From positions 25,299-89,298 of the forward strand of contig JANNPX010000014.1 of NCBI GenBank assembly GCA_031400455.1: a DNA stretch of 64,000 nucleotides. Direction: 5' to 3'. This DNA is from JANXYW01 sp031400455. Its GTDB lineage: Bacteria; Chloroflexota; Dehalococcoidia; DSTF01; JACRBR01. Every line of letters begins with the position of its first letter. The first letter of the stretch is position 1. Positions 47,994-57,550 of this stretch are shown piece by piece. The translations under genes and the position numbers were made by a program. The notes under the pieces are model-generated. The model was not told the origin of the DNA. It did not search any database and saw only the letters and a list, made by a program, of their open reading frames with translations.

Positions 47994-50233
47994 CCGAAGC
48001 CGCCGCGCAGATGGCGCGACGTTTGTGGTACGTGACCGGGATGCTGATGGTGGCTGCGCTCGTGCGCCCGCGCAGGCAGGCCGAAGCGGTCGCTTTGCCG
48101 CGGGCGCGGCAGCCGCAGTTGCTCTGGGCGCCGCGCGTTCAGAATTGGCCGGGCGTCAAAGCGCGCTGGTCGGCGCGAGCGGGGATGCTGGGCCTGGTGG
48201 CGGTGCTGGTGGCGGCGATTCTCAGCCGGGTTCGGTACATCGTTGCCTTTGACGGGACGTACGGCAGTGGCGACGCTCACGGGATTCTCGTTCGCGCGCT
48301 CTTTCTGCGCGAGGGCAATCTCACGCCTTCGCCGCAGGTGGCGCTGACCAGCAACATCTTCGACCAGCCGCCGCTGTTGCCCGCCGCGCTTGCATTGCTC
48401 TCGCGCGTGCCGGGCGTATCGCTCGAGATCGCACCGCTGATCCTGATGCCGGCGCTGACGCTGGTTGCGGTTGTCGTGTTGTACCGGCTGCTGGCGCGCA
48501 CGCTGGGTATGCCGATGGCGGTTGCCGCGTCGCTGGTGTTCGCCGTGTTTCCGCGCTGGTCGTTTGATTCGACGGAGCCCGACAAGGGGCCTGCCGTTGT
48601 GAGCCTGTTCATCTTCGCCCTCGCCGCAACGGAAGCGGGTAACCGCGATCGACGGTTCCTGCTGCTCGGTGGCTTCTTCTTGGCCCTGGCGATGATGACG
48701 CATACGACGGCGTACTTCTTTCTGCCGGTGCTGCTAAGCGCGCACCTGGCGTGGAACGCCGGCTCGATTCGGAGCGCATTCAGCAAACACGCCGTGGCCG
48801 CGCTGGCGCTCCCGGCACTCGCCGTCATCGCGTATTTCGTGCTGGCGCGGCAGTTCGCGGGGCCACCGCTTGAGGATGCGACCGGAGCGGCGGCGGGCGG
48901 CGTATTGCCGTCGTTCGTGCAGACGTATGTGGACGCGATGAAGAACCTCGTGACCGGCGGCTTCAGCGAGAGTGCCTGGGGCGTGTACTTTACGGGCATT
49001 CGCGACCAGCTCGGCTGGCCGTTGTTCGTCTGCGCGGTAGGTGGCTTCGTGGTGGCCGCGTATCAGATGGTGATTCAGCGCCGTTGGGAACTGGCGCCGT
49101 ACGTGTTGTGGGCGGGGCTGGTGACGCTGGCGTTCGCGATTCAGTATCCGGCCGCGTCGCATGCCAGCCGCTATCCCGGGTACGTGACGCCGGCGTACAT
49201 CGTGCTGGCGTGCTACTTCGGGCTGAAGCTCGGTGGGTTAGCGGCGCTCTGGCGCAGCAGGCTGCCGCGGATTGCCGGCGCGTGTGGCCTCGCGGCGATC
49301 GCAGGGTATGCGGGGGCGACATACGCGCTGGCGCCCGATCCGGGGCTGCGCGACCTGTACGCTTCGCACGCGAAGGCTGGCAGCTATATCGACGAGCGGT
49401 CGCTGCTGGACGACGGTGGCGTGCTGTACATGGGGTGGCCATCGATCACGTTGAGCATCCTGGAGCCGCGGCCGGACTACGAGGATCGCCTATTCACATT
49501 CGGGTTCGGGTTGCGGCACCTAGAGTCCATCGACGCGGAGTTCCTCCGAAGTAACAACATCCACTACTACCTCCACGATCACACGGGCAGCGACTATTAC
49601 CAGTCGGCCGACGCTGTGCTGGACACGTTCGCGCGCACCATATTGCTCGAGGAAGTGGCAACCTTCACCGGCCGGCCGGGGTCCTACACAACGTTGTACC
49701 GGCTACGGGAGCGCACGAACGTTGCGACTGACGCTCTGCCAGCGATGTTCGCTGCGGCCCGCACGTCCCCGTCCCGGAACGTCGATCTCGCGAATGGTGG
49801 ACTCTGCGTGCGAAGTGACGGCGCGCTCTCTGACTGGAGCGGGAATGGGATCGTGTCCTTCGAGGCCTCGCGGCAAGGGGCGAACGGCTGCGGCGTGGCC
49901 GTGACGAACTCCAAGGAATGGGGCGGCGTCCGTCAGACGGTGCCGTTCAGCGTGCCGGGGCAGCCGTTCACGACGATCGCCGCGTTGCGACCGCTCGCGT
50001 CCGATCCCGCCAGCGACGCGGTGGTGTCGATCTTCGCCGGGTCGCTCGAGATTGGCGAAGCGTCTACGCCGCTGTATCCAGGATTGAACTACGTCGTGCT
50101 GGAGGCGTTCACACCGGCGAGCGGCGATTCGATCCGAGTCGTTGTTTCGACCGGCGCGGGGGACGATGGTGATGTCGCCATCGACGGCGTCGCGATCACC
50201 GATGGACTGCTTGGTAGCCAGCCGGCGCGCTAA
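47990..50233 (+). CDS. STT3/PMT-like membrane glycosyltransferase with external domain
   Basis: 747 residues. After a basic cytoplasmic start and a first helix (about 64-82) comes the external loop with TYGSGDAHGILVRALFLREGNL, an acidic GT-C site, and later FDSTEPDKGPAVV, like the second acidic motif of STT3-type oligosaccharyltransferases. About eleven to twelve helices continue to about 450. The last 300 residues are outside: a mixed region and a beta-sandwich-like domain (about 575-745: NVDLANGGLCVRSDGALSDWSGNGIVSF, then FTPASGDSIRVVVSTGAGDDGDVAIDGVAI). It may transfer whole glycans to protein or lipid. STT3-likeness is by motif layout, not by alignment. Confidence 0.72.
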   Translation: MTEAAAQMARRLWYVTGMLMVAALVRPRRQAEAVALPRARQPQLLWAPRVQNWPGVKARWSARAGMLGLVAVLVAAILSRVRYIVAFDGTYGSGDAHGILVRALFLREGNLTPSPQVALTSNIFDQPPLLPAALALLSRVPGVSLEIAPLILMPALTLVAVVVLYRLLARTLGMPMAVAASLVFAVFPRWSFDSTEPDKGPAVVSLFIFALAATEAGNRDRRFLLLGGFFLALAMMTHTTAYFFLPVLLSAHLAWNAGSIRSAFSKHAVAALALPALAVIAYFVLARQFAGPPLEDATGAAAGGVLPSFVQTYVDAMKNLVTGGFSESAWGVYFTGIRDQLGWPLFVCAVGGFVVAAYQMVIQRRWELAPYVLWAGLVTLAFAIQYPAASHASRYPGYVTPAYIVLACYFGLKLGGLAALWRSRLPRIAGACGLAAIAGYAGATYALAPDPGLRDLYASHAKAGSYIDERSLLDDGGVLYMGWPSITLSILEPRPDYEDRLFTFGFGLRHLESIDAEFLRSNNIHYYLHDHTGSDYYQSADAVLDTFARTILLEEVATFTGRPGSYTTLYRLRERTNVATDALPAMFAAARTSPSRNVDLANGGLCVRSDGALSDWSGNGIVSFEASRQGANGCGVAVTNSKEWGGVRQTVPFSVPGQPFTTIAALRPLASDPASDAVVSIFAGSLEIGEASTPLYPGLNYVVLEAFTPASGDSIRVVVSTGAGDDGDVAIDGVAITDGLLGSQPAR

Positions 50234-50278
50234 CCGCGCGGTTCACGCTGCTGAGTCGGGATGGGAAGGACGTGTCAG

Positions 50279-51229
50279 ATGGTCGCGCAGCAAGAAGCTC
50301 CGAGTGTGAGCAGGGCCGGGCGAGCGCATCGAGGCGTGCTTGCGGCCTTCCGGGTTGTGGCGCGGCCGTTCGTGGGGACACAGCTCGGAACGTCGATCAC
50401 GCGACACGTCCCGTTCGCGCGGGACGTGTATTACGGGCTGTATTCGCGGGTGTCGCACACGCGGATCGATGTTGCGACGCCATCGGGGATGTTGACGGTG
50501 GATCTGACGGACCGGAGCGTGGCGCAGAAACTGTATCTCGGGTGCGCTTACGAGCCGAAGGAGTACGAGCTGCTCTCCCGTCTGCTGGAGCCGGGGATGA
50601 CGTTCTTCGACGTCGGCGCCCACGTGGGGTATTACACGCTGCTTGCGTCGAAGCGCGTCGGTGCGGGCGGGCGGGTGGTCGCGTTTGAGCCGGATACGCG
50701 CAACTTCCAGTTGCTGACGGAAAACGTGCGAAGTAACGGGCTCACGAACGTCGAGCCTGTCAACATGGCTGTCGGAAGTCATGACGGTGATCTTCAGCTC
50801 TATCGTGATCCCGACTACGCAGGCGACCATCGCATCCACGCCATCGCCGGGCGCGCATCGATTACCGTACGGTGCACGACGCTCGACGCATTCTGCTCGG
50901 GCGGGAGCGGGCCTGACGTGATGAAGATGGATGTACAAGGTGCGGAAGGCGAGGTGCTTGCCGGGATGATGCGCTTACTCCGAGAGGCGCCGCCGCGGGC
51001 GATTGTCGCCGAGTACTGGCCGGCCGAGCTTGCGTCCGTGGGCACCGATCCTCAACAACTTGTCGATGGTGTGCTCGCGTCGGGCTACACCGTCTACAAC
51101 GTGCCGGATGAGTCCGCGGCCGTGCGCGTCGACGATGTCGCGGCACTCGTGCGGTCGCTCCCCGGTGCGCAGGACTACACGAATCTCCTGTTTGTCAGGA
51201 ACGACAGTCTGCCGGGCTGGCTGCCGTGA
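50279..51229 (+). CDS. FkbM-family SAM-dependent methyltransferase
   Basis: About 316 residues from the ATG with GGAAGGA 8 bp upstream; an ATG six codons earlier (50261) is possible. The methyltransferase core shows MTFFDVGAHVGYYTLLASKRVG (SAM loop), VVAFEPDTRNFQLLTENVRSNGL, VEPVNMAVGSHDG and DVMKMDVQGAEGEVLAGM. These enzymes O-methylate sugars or small molecules; with the surrounding glycosyltransferases it probably caps or decorates the glycan. An N-terminal 60-residue basic region precedes the core. Confidence 0.9.
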   Translation: MVAQQEAPSVSRAGRAHRGVLAAFRVVARPFVGTQLGTSITRHVPFARDVYYGLYSRVSHTRIDVATPSGMLTVDLTDRSVAQKLYLGCAYEPKEYELLSRLLEPGMTFFDVGAHVGYYTLLASKRVGAGGRVVAFEPDTRNFQLLTENVRSNGLTNVEPVNMAVGSHDGDLQLYRDPDYAGDHRIHAIAGRASITVRCTTLDAFCSGGSGPDVMKMDVQGAEGEVLAGMMRLLREAPPRAIVAEYWPAELASVGTDPQQLVDGVLASGYTVYNVPDESAAVRVDDVAALVRSLPGAQDYTNLLFVRNDSLPGWLP

Positions 51230-52572
51230 CGTTTGGCAATAGCCGGTCGCGCGGTCGACGAGGTACGGCGTCTGTGCTGGCTTCGTCGCTGCGTGCGATG
51301 TCGCTCACGCTGAGATCTGGTACCACGGAGTACATCGCTGCGGAAGGCATCAACCGCTGCTGCCGATTCCTGCTGCTTCTCGTCATCGCGCACCATGTCG
51401 GGGCGGCGGGGTTTGGGGACTGGGTGATCGCCGTTGCACTCGGCACCGTGCTCTCGAACGCCGGCGATCTCGGCCTGGCGACGGAGATCACGCGCGAACT
51501 CTCTGCACGGCCTGGGCGGCTGCGGGCCTGTTTGCAGAGTATGTGGATCGCGGTGCTGGCAGCGGGAGGCGTTTCTACGCTTGCGCTGGGCGCGGTCGCG
51601 CTGGTGCTAAGCAGCGGCGACGCGCGAACGATCCTGCTTTGCGCGGGCATTGGCGGCGTCCTCGAGAGCGCGGCGCTGCTACTGCTTGCGCCACTGCGCG
51701 CGACGCAGCGCCTGCGCCCCGAGGGGGCGATGCGCGCGCTACAGGGCGTAATCCTGCTGGCAGGGGGACTGGCCTTGCTGGGTACCACCGGTTCGGCGAC
51801 GCATGTCGCGTTGCTGTTCACGGCCGTGGGTGGGGCTTCCGCGCTATTTGCTGCTGGGATCCTCGCGCTTAGTTTCGGCGTGGTACGGCCGCGAGCGGAC
51901 TGGGCGTTGCTGCGGACGCTCCTGGCTCGGGCGTTTCCCGTGTTGGGCACGACGGTGCTGTTCTTTGTGTACTTCCGGATCGATGCGTTCATGTTGGAGC
52001 GGATCAGCGGTGACAGAGCGCTGGGCCTGTATGGCGCCGCGTTCAACTTCGTGTTCGGGTTCGCCTTCGTGCCGCTCATGTTCGGCAGGACGATGATGGC
52101 GCGTTTCTCGGCTTCGGCGGATTCTGCGGATCTGCGTTCGCTGTATCGAAGGAGCGTGGTCGCGGTGCTCGCTTTCGGGATGGCGATCTCGCTGTTCCTG
52201 CTGGCGCTGACTCCGGCGTTCGAGCGGCTGTACGGGGCCAGCTTCGCCGGCGCCAGGCAGCCGTACCTGTTGCTCATTGCCGCACAGATGCTCTATCTGG
52301 CCACAAACATACACGTCCAGTTCCTATTCGGACGCACCGCGGCGCACATCGCGCTCGGGCTGACGGCGGCGGCGCTGGTCCTCAACGTAGGCATGAACCT
52401 TGTGTTGATTCCCGCATTCGGCCCAACAGGTGCGGCGTTGACCATGATCGTGTGTGAATCGGCGTTGCTGGTAGCGATGGCGGTGCAGGCGCACCGCATC
52501 GTCCTGCTGGCGGGTGGGGCACGCGGCGAGAGCGCCCCGATCGAGGCGCTCCCGTTGCGTCATGCGGCATAG
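51226..52572 (+). CDS. Polysaccharide/lipid-linked glycan flippase (Wzx-type)
   Basis: 448 residues from a GTG overlapping the methyltransferase stop, with about twelve to fourteen hydrophobic helices. MOP-superfamily features include FGDWVIAVALGTVLSNAGDLGLATEITRELSARP near the N-terminus and VLGTTVLFFVYFRIDAFMLERISGDRALGLYGAAFNFVFGF in the second half. It would flip a polyprenyl-linked glycan across the membrane so that the GT-C enzymes can use it. It ends the glycosylation operon, only 7 bp from the convergent protease gene. Confidence 0.9.
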   Translation: MTFGNSRSRGRRGTASVLASSLRAMSLTLRSGTTEYIAAEGINRCCRFLLLLVIAHHVGAAGFGDWVIAVALGTVLSNAGDLGLATEITRELSARPGRLRACLQSMWIAVLAAGGVSTLALGAVALVLSSGDARTILLCAGIGGVLESAALLLLAPLRATQRLRPEGAMRALQGVILLAGGLALLGTTGSATHVALLFTAVGGASALFAAGILALSFGVVRPRADWALLRTLLARAFPVLGTTVLFFVYFRIDAFMLERISGDRALGLYGAAFNFVFGFAFVPLMFGRTMMARFSASADSADLRSLYRRSVVAVLAFGMAISLFLLALTPAFERLYGASFAGARQPYLLLIAAQMLYLATNIHVQFLFGRTAAHIALGLTAAALVLNVGMNLVLIPAFGPTGAALTMIVCESALLVAMAVQAHRIVLLAGGARGESAPIEALPLRHAA

Positions 52573-52579
52573 CGAGCTG

Positions 52580-54700
52580 TCAGTTGTTGACGACGAAATT
52601 CACGGCGGCATAGCTCTTGTTGTTCGCGACGTCCGCAGCCTCCACGAGCAGGCGATGCGTGCCGTTAGTCAGCAGCGTCGTGTTGATGCTGAGGCCGTAG
52701 GGCAAGGTCACGTCATAGCCCTTGTACACGCCGTCGAGCCAGAAGCGTACTTTAGACATGGTTGCATCGTCCGTCGCCGAGATCTGGGCGGTGATCGATC
52801 CCGAGACGGACTGCCCCGTCGTCGGCGATGTGATGCTGACGACGGGCGGCGTGACGTCGTTGTTGGTGACGATGAAGTTGACGCCGTGCCAGGCCTTGTT
52901 GCCGTGGATGTCGGAAGCTTCCACGAGGATGCGGTGGATGCCGTTGGAGAGCAGGACGGTGTTCCAGCTCCAGCCGTACGCGGGGGTGGAGTCGTTGCCC
53001 TGGTATACATTGTCCATCCAGAACTTCACGGTTTGGATGCCGCTGCCGTCCGTGGCGTTTACGGTGGCGTTGAGTTGGCCAGAGACAACCTGATTGGGGG
53101 CCGGCAGCGTGATGTTGACCGTCGGCGGCGTGGTCTCGACCGGAGTCGCCGTTGCTGTGGGCGTGCGGGTCGGCGTAGATGTCGGCGTGTTGGTGCGCGT
53201 TGGTGTCGGCGTCGGCGTGCCCGTCGAGATTGCGGCGGCGGCGTTCACCCGGCCCCAGCCAGTGTTGTTGTCGAAGCCGGCGGCGTCCATGTCGGTGGTC
53301 GTCGTCTGCAGCTTCGTACGGATCGTGTCCTTGTTGGTGATGCCGGCGGAAATGAGCAATCCGACGACGCCGGCGAGGTGCGGAGCCGCGAACGATGTGC
53401 CGCTGCCCGTGCCGTAGCCGCCGGCGTAAGCGCCGCATGTGCAGAGCGCGCCGAACACGCTCTCTCCGGGCGCCATGATGTCGAGCTCCGCTCCGTAGTT
53501 GGAGAACGAGGACTTGGCGCCGGCCTGGTTGTTCGAGCCGACCGCGATCGCATTGGTGTATGCGGCCGGGTAGAGCACGGCCGGATTCTTCTTGGACGTA
53601 CCCCCCGTGCCGCTTGAGGAAAACGCCGTGCCATTCAGTGAGAAGTGTGTCGAGTCTATGACTGTGATGACCTTGACGCCGTTGTAGGCTGGCACCGAGT
53701 GGCCGGCGATCAAGATCTGATTGCCAGTCTGGTACGTCGCGTTAGCCGACAGGGTTATCTGTACCAATCCTCCGAGGTTGCTCGAGCTCGCGATTGCGGT
53801 TGTTGGCCCGTCGTTGTTGCCGCTGGCGGCGACGACGATGACGCCGGCGGTCCATGCGGCGTTGACCGCTGTCAGCAGCGTTGCGTCCGACGACGATGAG
53901 CCGAGGCTCATGTTGATCACCTTGGCGCCATGCGAAACCGCCCAGTCGACGCCCTGCGCAACGTTGAAGGTGCTGCCGCTGCCGGTGCTATCGAGCACCT
54001 TGATGGGCATGATCTTGCACGCCCAACAGACGCCGGCGCCGCCGGCGCCGTTGTTGGTGTTGGCGGCGACGATGCTGGCGACAAACGTGCCGTGAAAGTG
54101 ATCGTCGGTCGTGTTGGTGTTGCCACCGACGAAGTTGTAGCCGGCGTTAGCGCCGGTCGTCATCTTGCCCGAGAGGTCCGGGTGCGCTGCGTCGACGCCG
54201 GTATCGATGACGGCGACGATCGTGCTCGCGCTGCCGGTGGACGTGTTCCACGCCGTTGGGAGGCCGATCTGCGGCAGGCTCCACTGGTTGCTCGCGTAGA
54301 GCGGGTCGGTCGGCGTCGCGACGATGTGCACGACGTGGTTAGGCTCGGCGAATTCGACATCGCCCCGCGCGCGCAGCGAAGCGATCGCATCGTCGTCGGT
54401 CTGGCCCGGCGCCGGGTCCAGGAGCACGAGTCCCGACCCGGCGCTGCTGGCGGTGGCTTCCGAATCGGCGTCGGCGAGGGCTTCGCCGACATCGCCGAGG
54501 GTTGCACTGCGGCGGAACTTCACGATGACTTCGCCGGTGCGCTCGTCGGCAGAGGCCGACTGTGCGGGGGCGGTGCTGACATCAGTGAGCGCAGCCGCGG
54601 CCGGGCGGCCTGATGCCGCACGTGCTTCGTGTCCCAGTCCGACCGATCCCGCTACCACCGCGCCGAGCGCGACAACCAACACTGCATACTTGACGCGCAT
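52580..54700 (-). CDS. Secreted subtilisin-family protease with Ig-like domains
   Basis: 706 residues: signal peptide (1-28), an inhibitor-type propeptide (about 50-125, GEVIVKFRRSATLGDV...VEFAEPN), then an S8 domain with Asp166 (AVIDTGVDAAHPD), His203 (HGTFVAS), the oxyanion Asn296 (ASGNN) and Ser436 (GTSFAAPHLAG). Residues about 298-370 are an insert rich in Thr/Ser strands (LVQITLSANATYQTGNQILIAGHSVP...), not usual in subtilisins. A TPTPTPTRT-type linker (about 490-520) follows, then two Ig-like beta domains (TPPTVNITLPAPNQVVSG; TPPVVSITSPTTGQSVSG) of about 90 residues each. Ribosome site GGAGG. Probably a surface or secreted protease. Confidence 0.93.
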   Translation of the reverse strand: MRVKYAVLVVALGAVVAGSVGLGHEARAASGRPAAAALTDVSTAPAQSASADERTGEVIVKFRRSATLGDVGEALADADSEATASSAGSGLVLLDPAPGQTDDDAIASLRARGDVEFAEPNHVVHIVATPTDPLYASNQWSLPQIGLPTAWNTSTGSASTIVAVIDTGVDAAHPDLSGKMTTGANAGYNFVGGNTNTTDDHFHGTFVASIVAANTNNGAGGAGVCWACKIMPIKVLDSTGSGSTFNVAQGVDWAVSHGAKVINMSLGSSSSDATLLTAVNAAWTAGVIVVAASGNNDGPTTAIASSSNLGGLVQITLSANATYQTGNQILIAGHSVPAYNGVKVITVIDSTHFSLNGTAFSSSGTGGTSKKNPAVLYPAAYTNAIAVGSNNQAGAKSSFSNYGAELDIMAPGESVFGALCTCGAYAGGYGTGSGTSFAAPHLAGVVGLLISAGITNKDTIRTKLQTTTTDMDAAGFDNNTGWGRVNAAAAISTGTPTPTPTRTNTPTSTPTRTPTATATPVETTPPTVNITLPAPNQVVSGQLNATVNATDGSGIQTVKFWMDNVYQGNDSTPAYGWSWNTVLLSNGIHRILVEASDIHGNKAWHGVNFIVTNNDVTPPVVSITSPTTGQSVSGSITAQISATDDATMSKVRFWLDGVYKGYDVTLPYGLSINTTLLTNGTHRLLVEAADVANNKSYAAVNFVVNN

Positions 54701-54755
54701 GAATCCCCCAAACCTCCAGCGCGCGGACCATCCGCGGCGCTCGGCCTCTCAACTG

Positions 54756-54796
54756 CTCACAGTGAGTGTCGGCCCTTAGGGGCCTGCCCTTAGGGG
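54756..54796. promoter_or_regulatory. Palindrome cluster in the protease leader
   Basis: CTCACAGTGAG at 54756-54766 is a perfect odd palindrome. Two direct copies of GCCCTTAGGGG follow at 54772-54782 and 54786-54796, each with the palindromic core CCCTTAGGG, 14 bp apart. They lie between the divergent protease and TetR genes, 56-96 bp before the protease ATG. Operator or RNA-hairpin role possible. Confidence 0.45.
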
Positions 54797-54909
54797 TTCA
54801 GGCGCGGATCAGGGCGGATTCAGCTTCGGAAATGATGCTGGGTAGTGTCGGGCTGGCGGCGGAACGGCCTCGGACTTGACGCCGGGTGCCGATGCAACGT
54901 CTGTTTCCG

Positions 54910-54937
54910 TTGCCATAAGGCGGTAAACGTGTACGAT
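54910..54937 (+). promoter_or_regulatory. Promoter of the TetR/efflux operon, leaderless
   Basis: TTGCCA at 54910-54915, a 16-bp spacer and TACGAT at 54932-54937. The ATG follows 8 bp later with no Shine-Dalgarno, so the mRNA should start at about the initiation codon. Confidence 0.6.
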
Positions 54938-54945
54938 CAGCCGCG

Positions 54946-55650
54946 ATGCCCGTATCAAACGTGATGCCCGAATCAGCTTCCCGCCTGGAACGCAAGCGCA
55001 CGCGGAATCGCGACGCGCTCGTGGCTGCGGCGCGTGGACTCTTCGCCCGGGACGGATTTCAGGCGGCGACCATCGCCGACATCGCTGAGGCGGCAGATCT
55101 GGGTTTCGGCACGTTCTACCGCTACTTCGCCGACAAGGAAGCGGTCTTGGAGGCCATCTTCGAGGACGGGCGCGAGGAGCTCGACGCCGCGCTGCACGCG
55201 GAAGAGCCGGCGGGCACCGCGGCGCCGCTTGCGCTGGCGCGGCTAAGCCGGCGATTTGTGCACCTGGTGCGCCGGGACCACGACCTGCTGGATCTCATGT
55301 GGCAGGTAGCCATGCGCAAGCCGGTCGGCAGGCGGCCACTGAACATAATGATCGGCGGGCCTGAACAGTCGTTGCCTATGGTGATGGGGGCGGCGATCCA
55401 TCGGATCGTCGACGCGGGTATGGCGGAAGGCGACTTCGCGCCGGGCGATGCGGAGCTGCTTTCACGGCTCATCGCCAGCGCGCACATGTACTTGCTGACG
55501 CCGATGGTGCATGACACCGATGAGGCTGCGGTTGCTATGACGCTGTGTGAGTTCGAGCTGCGCGCGCTGGGCGTGACGGACACGTCCGCGGTTCTGATGT
55601 CTGATCCCGGGATAGGTACGACGAGGAGGAGAGCCGTTGGCGGCCATTGA
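54946..55650 (+). CDS. TetR-family transcriptional regulator
   Basis: 234 residues. The N-terminal DNA-binding domain is textbook: RDALVAAARGLFARDGFQAATIADIAEAADLGFGTFYRYFADKEAVLEAIF (about 23-73). The ligand domain is helical and contains RRDHDLLDLMWQVAMRKP and LIASAHMYLLTPMVH. It overlaps the efflux adaptor gene by 14 bp, so it most likely controls the operon it heads. A second ATG at 54964 is possible but is farther from the -10 box. Confidence 0.9.
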   Translation: MPVSNVMPESASRLERKRTRNRDALVAAARGLFARDGFQAATIADIAEAADLGFGTFYRYFADKEAVLEAIFEDGREELDAALHAEEPAGTAAPLALARLSRRFVHLVRRDHDLLDLMWQVAMRKPVGRRPLNIMIGGPEQSLPMVMGAAIHRIVDAGMAEGDFAPGDAELLSRLIASAHMYLLTPMVHDTDEAAVAMTLCEFELRALGVTDTSAVLMSDPGIGTTRRRAVGGH

Positions 55651-57544
55651 TTTTGACGACGATTTGACGATTGAGGAGAGCGCCTGGCGCGGGCGCATCA
55701 TCACCATCGGTGTGCTTGCGGTGCTTGGCGTCGCAATCGCAGCGCTGCTGTATTTCTTCTACTTCAAGGATGATGCTACGACGGTGACGCGTTCGACCGA
55801 GGACATCCCGGTCAAGAAGGCGACGATCAACCAGACGTTGATCATCTCCGGCGTGGCGGAAGCCCAGCTCAACAGTAGCCTCATCTTCCAAGCTTCGGGC
55901 AAGGTCGACAAGGTCAACGTGAAGGTGGGCGATGTCGTTGCCCAGGGCGACGTGCTGGCGTCGCTTGAGTCCGATGACCTCGCGAATGCCGTGGCGTCGG
56001 CGCAGGCGAACCAGAAGTCCGCTCAACTACGGCTGGACGACCTGCTGGCCGGCAACGAGGCCGCAGACCTTGCCGCGGCCGACCAGGGGCTTGCCGCCGC
56101 ACAGGCCGCGGCGACGAAGGCGCAGAACGACTACGACGATTTGGTCGATGGAGCATCGGCATCGGATCGCGCGGCGGCAGAGCAGGGAGTGAGCGCGGCC
56201 GCGGCACAGCTTGCGTCAGCGAAGGCTAACCGCGACAAGCTGGATGATGCGCCCAGCGCTGCGGACAAGGCTGCCGCGGAGGCTGGTGTCGCGCAGGCGG
56301 AGTCGGGGCTGACGGCTGCCAAGAACAGCGCGGCGAGCGCGCAGAACGGCGTAACGTCCGCGGCGGCATCGCTGAAGAGCGCGGAGGCCGCGTACTGTAC
56401 ACCCGATCCCGCTCCAGATCCTTCCGCATCGTTCTGCACAACCCAGACGGCGCCGATCTCGGCTAGCGACGCGACGGCGATGAATAGCGCGCTCTCCACT
56501 GACCACGCATTGGAGGCTTCGCAGGTCATCAGCACAAACACCGGGTATCTCAATGCGGTGAACGGCGCCAGCTCGGCCGCGGCAGCCGTGACGTCAGCGC
56601 AGCAGTCGCTCGACGCAGCGGAAGCCAGGCTCGACGCCGCGGAAGACGGTCCGTCGTCGGCGGATCAGGAGGCAGCGGATGCGGCCGTGGTGGCCGCGGA
56701 AGCGGCGCAGACAGCTGCCGCGGAAAAGCTCAATGCGGTGAACGAGGGCGCGACGGAATACCAACTCTCCACTGCGAGGGCGGCGTTCGACAGCGTGTAC
56801 ACGGCGCTAGCGGCGGCGCAGGCGAAGCGCGATCAGGCGTACCGAGGGCCGAAGGCCAACACCATCGAGCAGGCACGCGCGGCGGTGCGCACGGCAGCGC
56901 TGCAGGTGGAAGCAGCCCAGATCCGTATCAAGAACGCGCAGATCATCGCTCCGTTCGCCGGTGTAGTGGGAACGGTGAACGCAAAGGCCGGCGAGTTCTT
57001 CGCGCCAGCCGCTGCGGCTGGTGCGGCGATCGTCCTGCTAACTCCGGACCGCCTGCAGTTGAAGATGGACGTGGGCGAGACGGACTATGCGAACCTCAAG
57101 ACCGGCCAGGCGGGCGGCGTGCTCTTCGACAGCATCCCGGGAAAGATCTATCCGTTCGTGATCGCCGAGATTGGTCTCAGTCCGTCCGTGACCCAGGGTG
57201 TGGTGACGTACCAGGTGAAGGCATCGCTCATCTTGCCGGCCGACGCACCAAAGCCCGCGCCCGGCATGAATGCGCGAGGCCAGATCATCACCGACTCCAA
57301 ACCCGACCTGCTGGTTGTGCCGCCGCGGGCGATCCGCAAGAGCGGCACGGACCAGGTAGTCGACGTCCGGCGTGACGGGTCGATTGTCGAGCAAGTCGTC
57401 ACGACCGGCGCATCGGACAGTGGGCAAATCGAGATTGTCACTGGCCTCGTCGAGGGCGAGGTGGTGGTCGTGGCGGCTCTGACGTCCGCGAAGCCGGGAT
57501 CGACGCCGAAGGCACAACCGACCCCGCCGGGCAACGTGAGATAG
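55637..57544 (+). CDS. MacA/HlyD-type efflux adaptor with long Ala-rich hairpin
   Basis: 635 residues from a TTG with AGGAGGAG upstream. One anchor helix (about 20-44) leads to the lipoyl half-motif (FQASGKVDKVNVKVGDVVAQGDVLASLES, about 75-105). A very long Ala/Asp/Ser-rich coiled-coil region (about 110-420) has internal repeats such as DLAAADQGLAAAQAAATKAQNDYDDLVDG, and a Cys-containing loop (YCTPDPAPDPSASFC). The second half-motif and barrel follow (IIAPFAGVVGTVNAKAGEFF; LQLKMDVGETDYANLKTGQ). It links the inner-membrane MacB pair to export. The hairpin is longer than in classical MacA, as expected for thick or monoderm envelopes. Confidence 0.9.
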   Translation: MAAIDFDDDLTIEESAWRGRIITIGVLAVLGVAIAALLYFFYFKDDATTVTRSTEDIPVKKATINQTLIISGVAEAQLNSSLIFQASGKVDKVNVKVGDVVAQGDVLASLESDDLANAVASAQANQKSAQLRLDDLLAGNEAADLAAADQGLAAAQAAATKAQNDYDDLVDGASASDRAAAEQGVSAAAAQLASAKANRDKLDDAPSAADKAAAEAGVAQAESGLTAAKNSAASAQNGVTSAAASLKSAEAAYCTPDPAPDPSASFCTTQTAPISASDATAMNSALSTDHALEASQVISTNTGYLNAVNGASSAAAAVTSAQQSLDAAEARLDAAEDGPSSADQEAADAAVVAAEAAQTAAAEKLNAVNEGATEYQLSTARAAFDSVYTALAAAQAKRDQAYRGPKANTIEQARAAVRTAALQVEAAQIRIKNAQIIAPFAGVVGTVNAKAGEFFAPAAAAGAAIVLLTPDRLQLKMDVGETDYANLKTGQAGGVLFDSIPGKIYPFVIAEIGLSPSVTQGVVTYQVKASLILPADAPKPAPGMNARGQIITDSKPDLLVVPPRAIRKSGTDQVVDVRRDGSIVEQVVTTGASDSGQIEIVTGLVEGEVVVVAALTSAKPGSTPKAQPTPPGNVR

Positions 57545-57550
57545 CGAACG

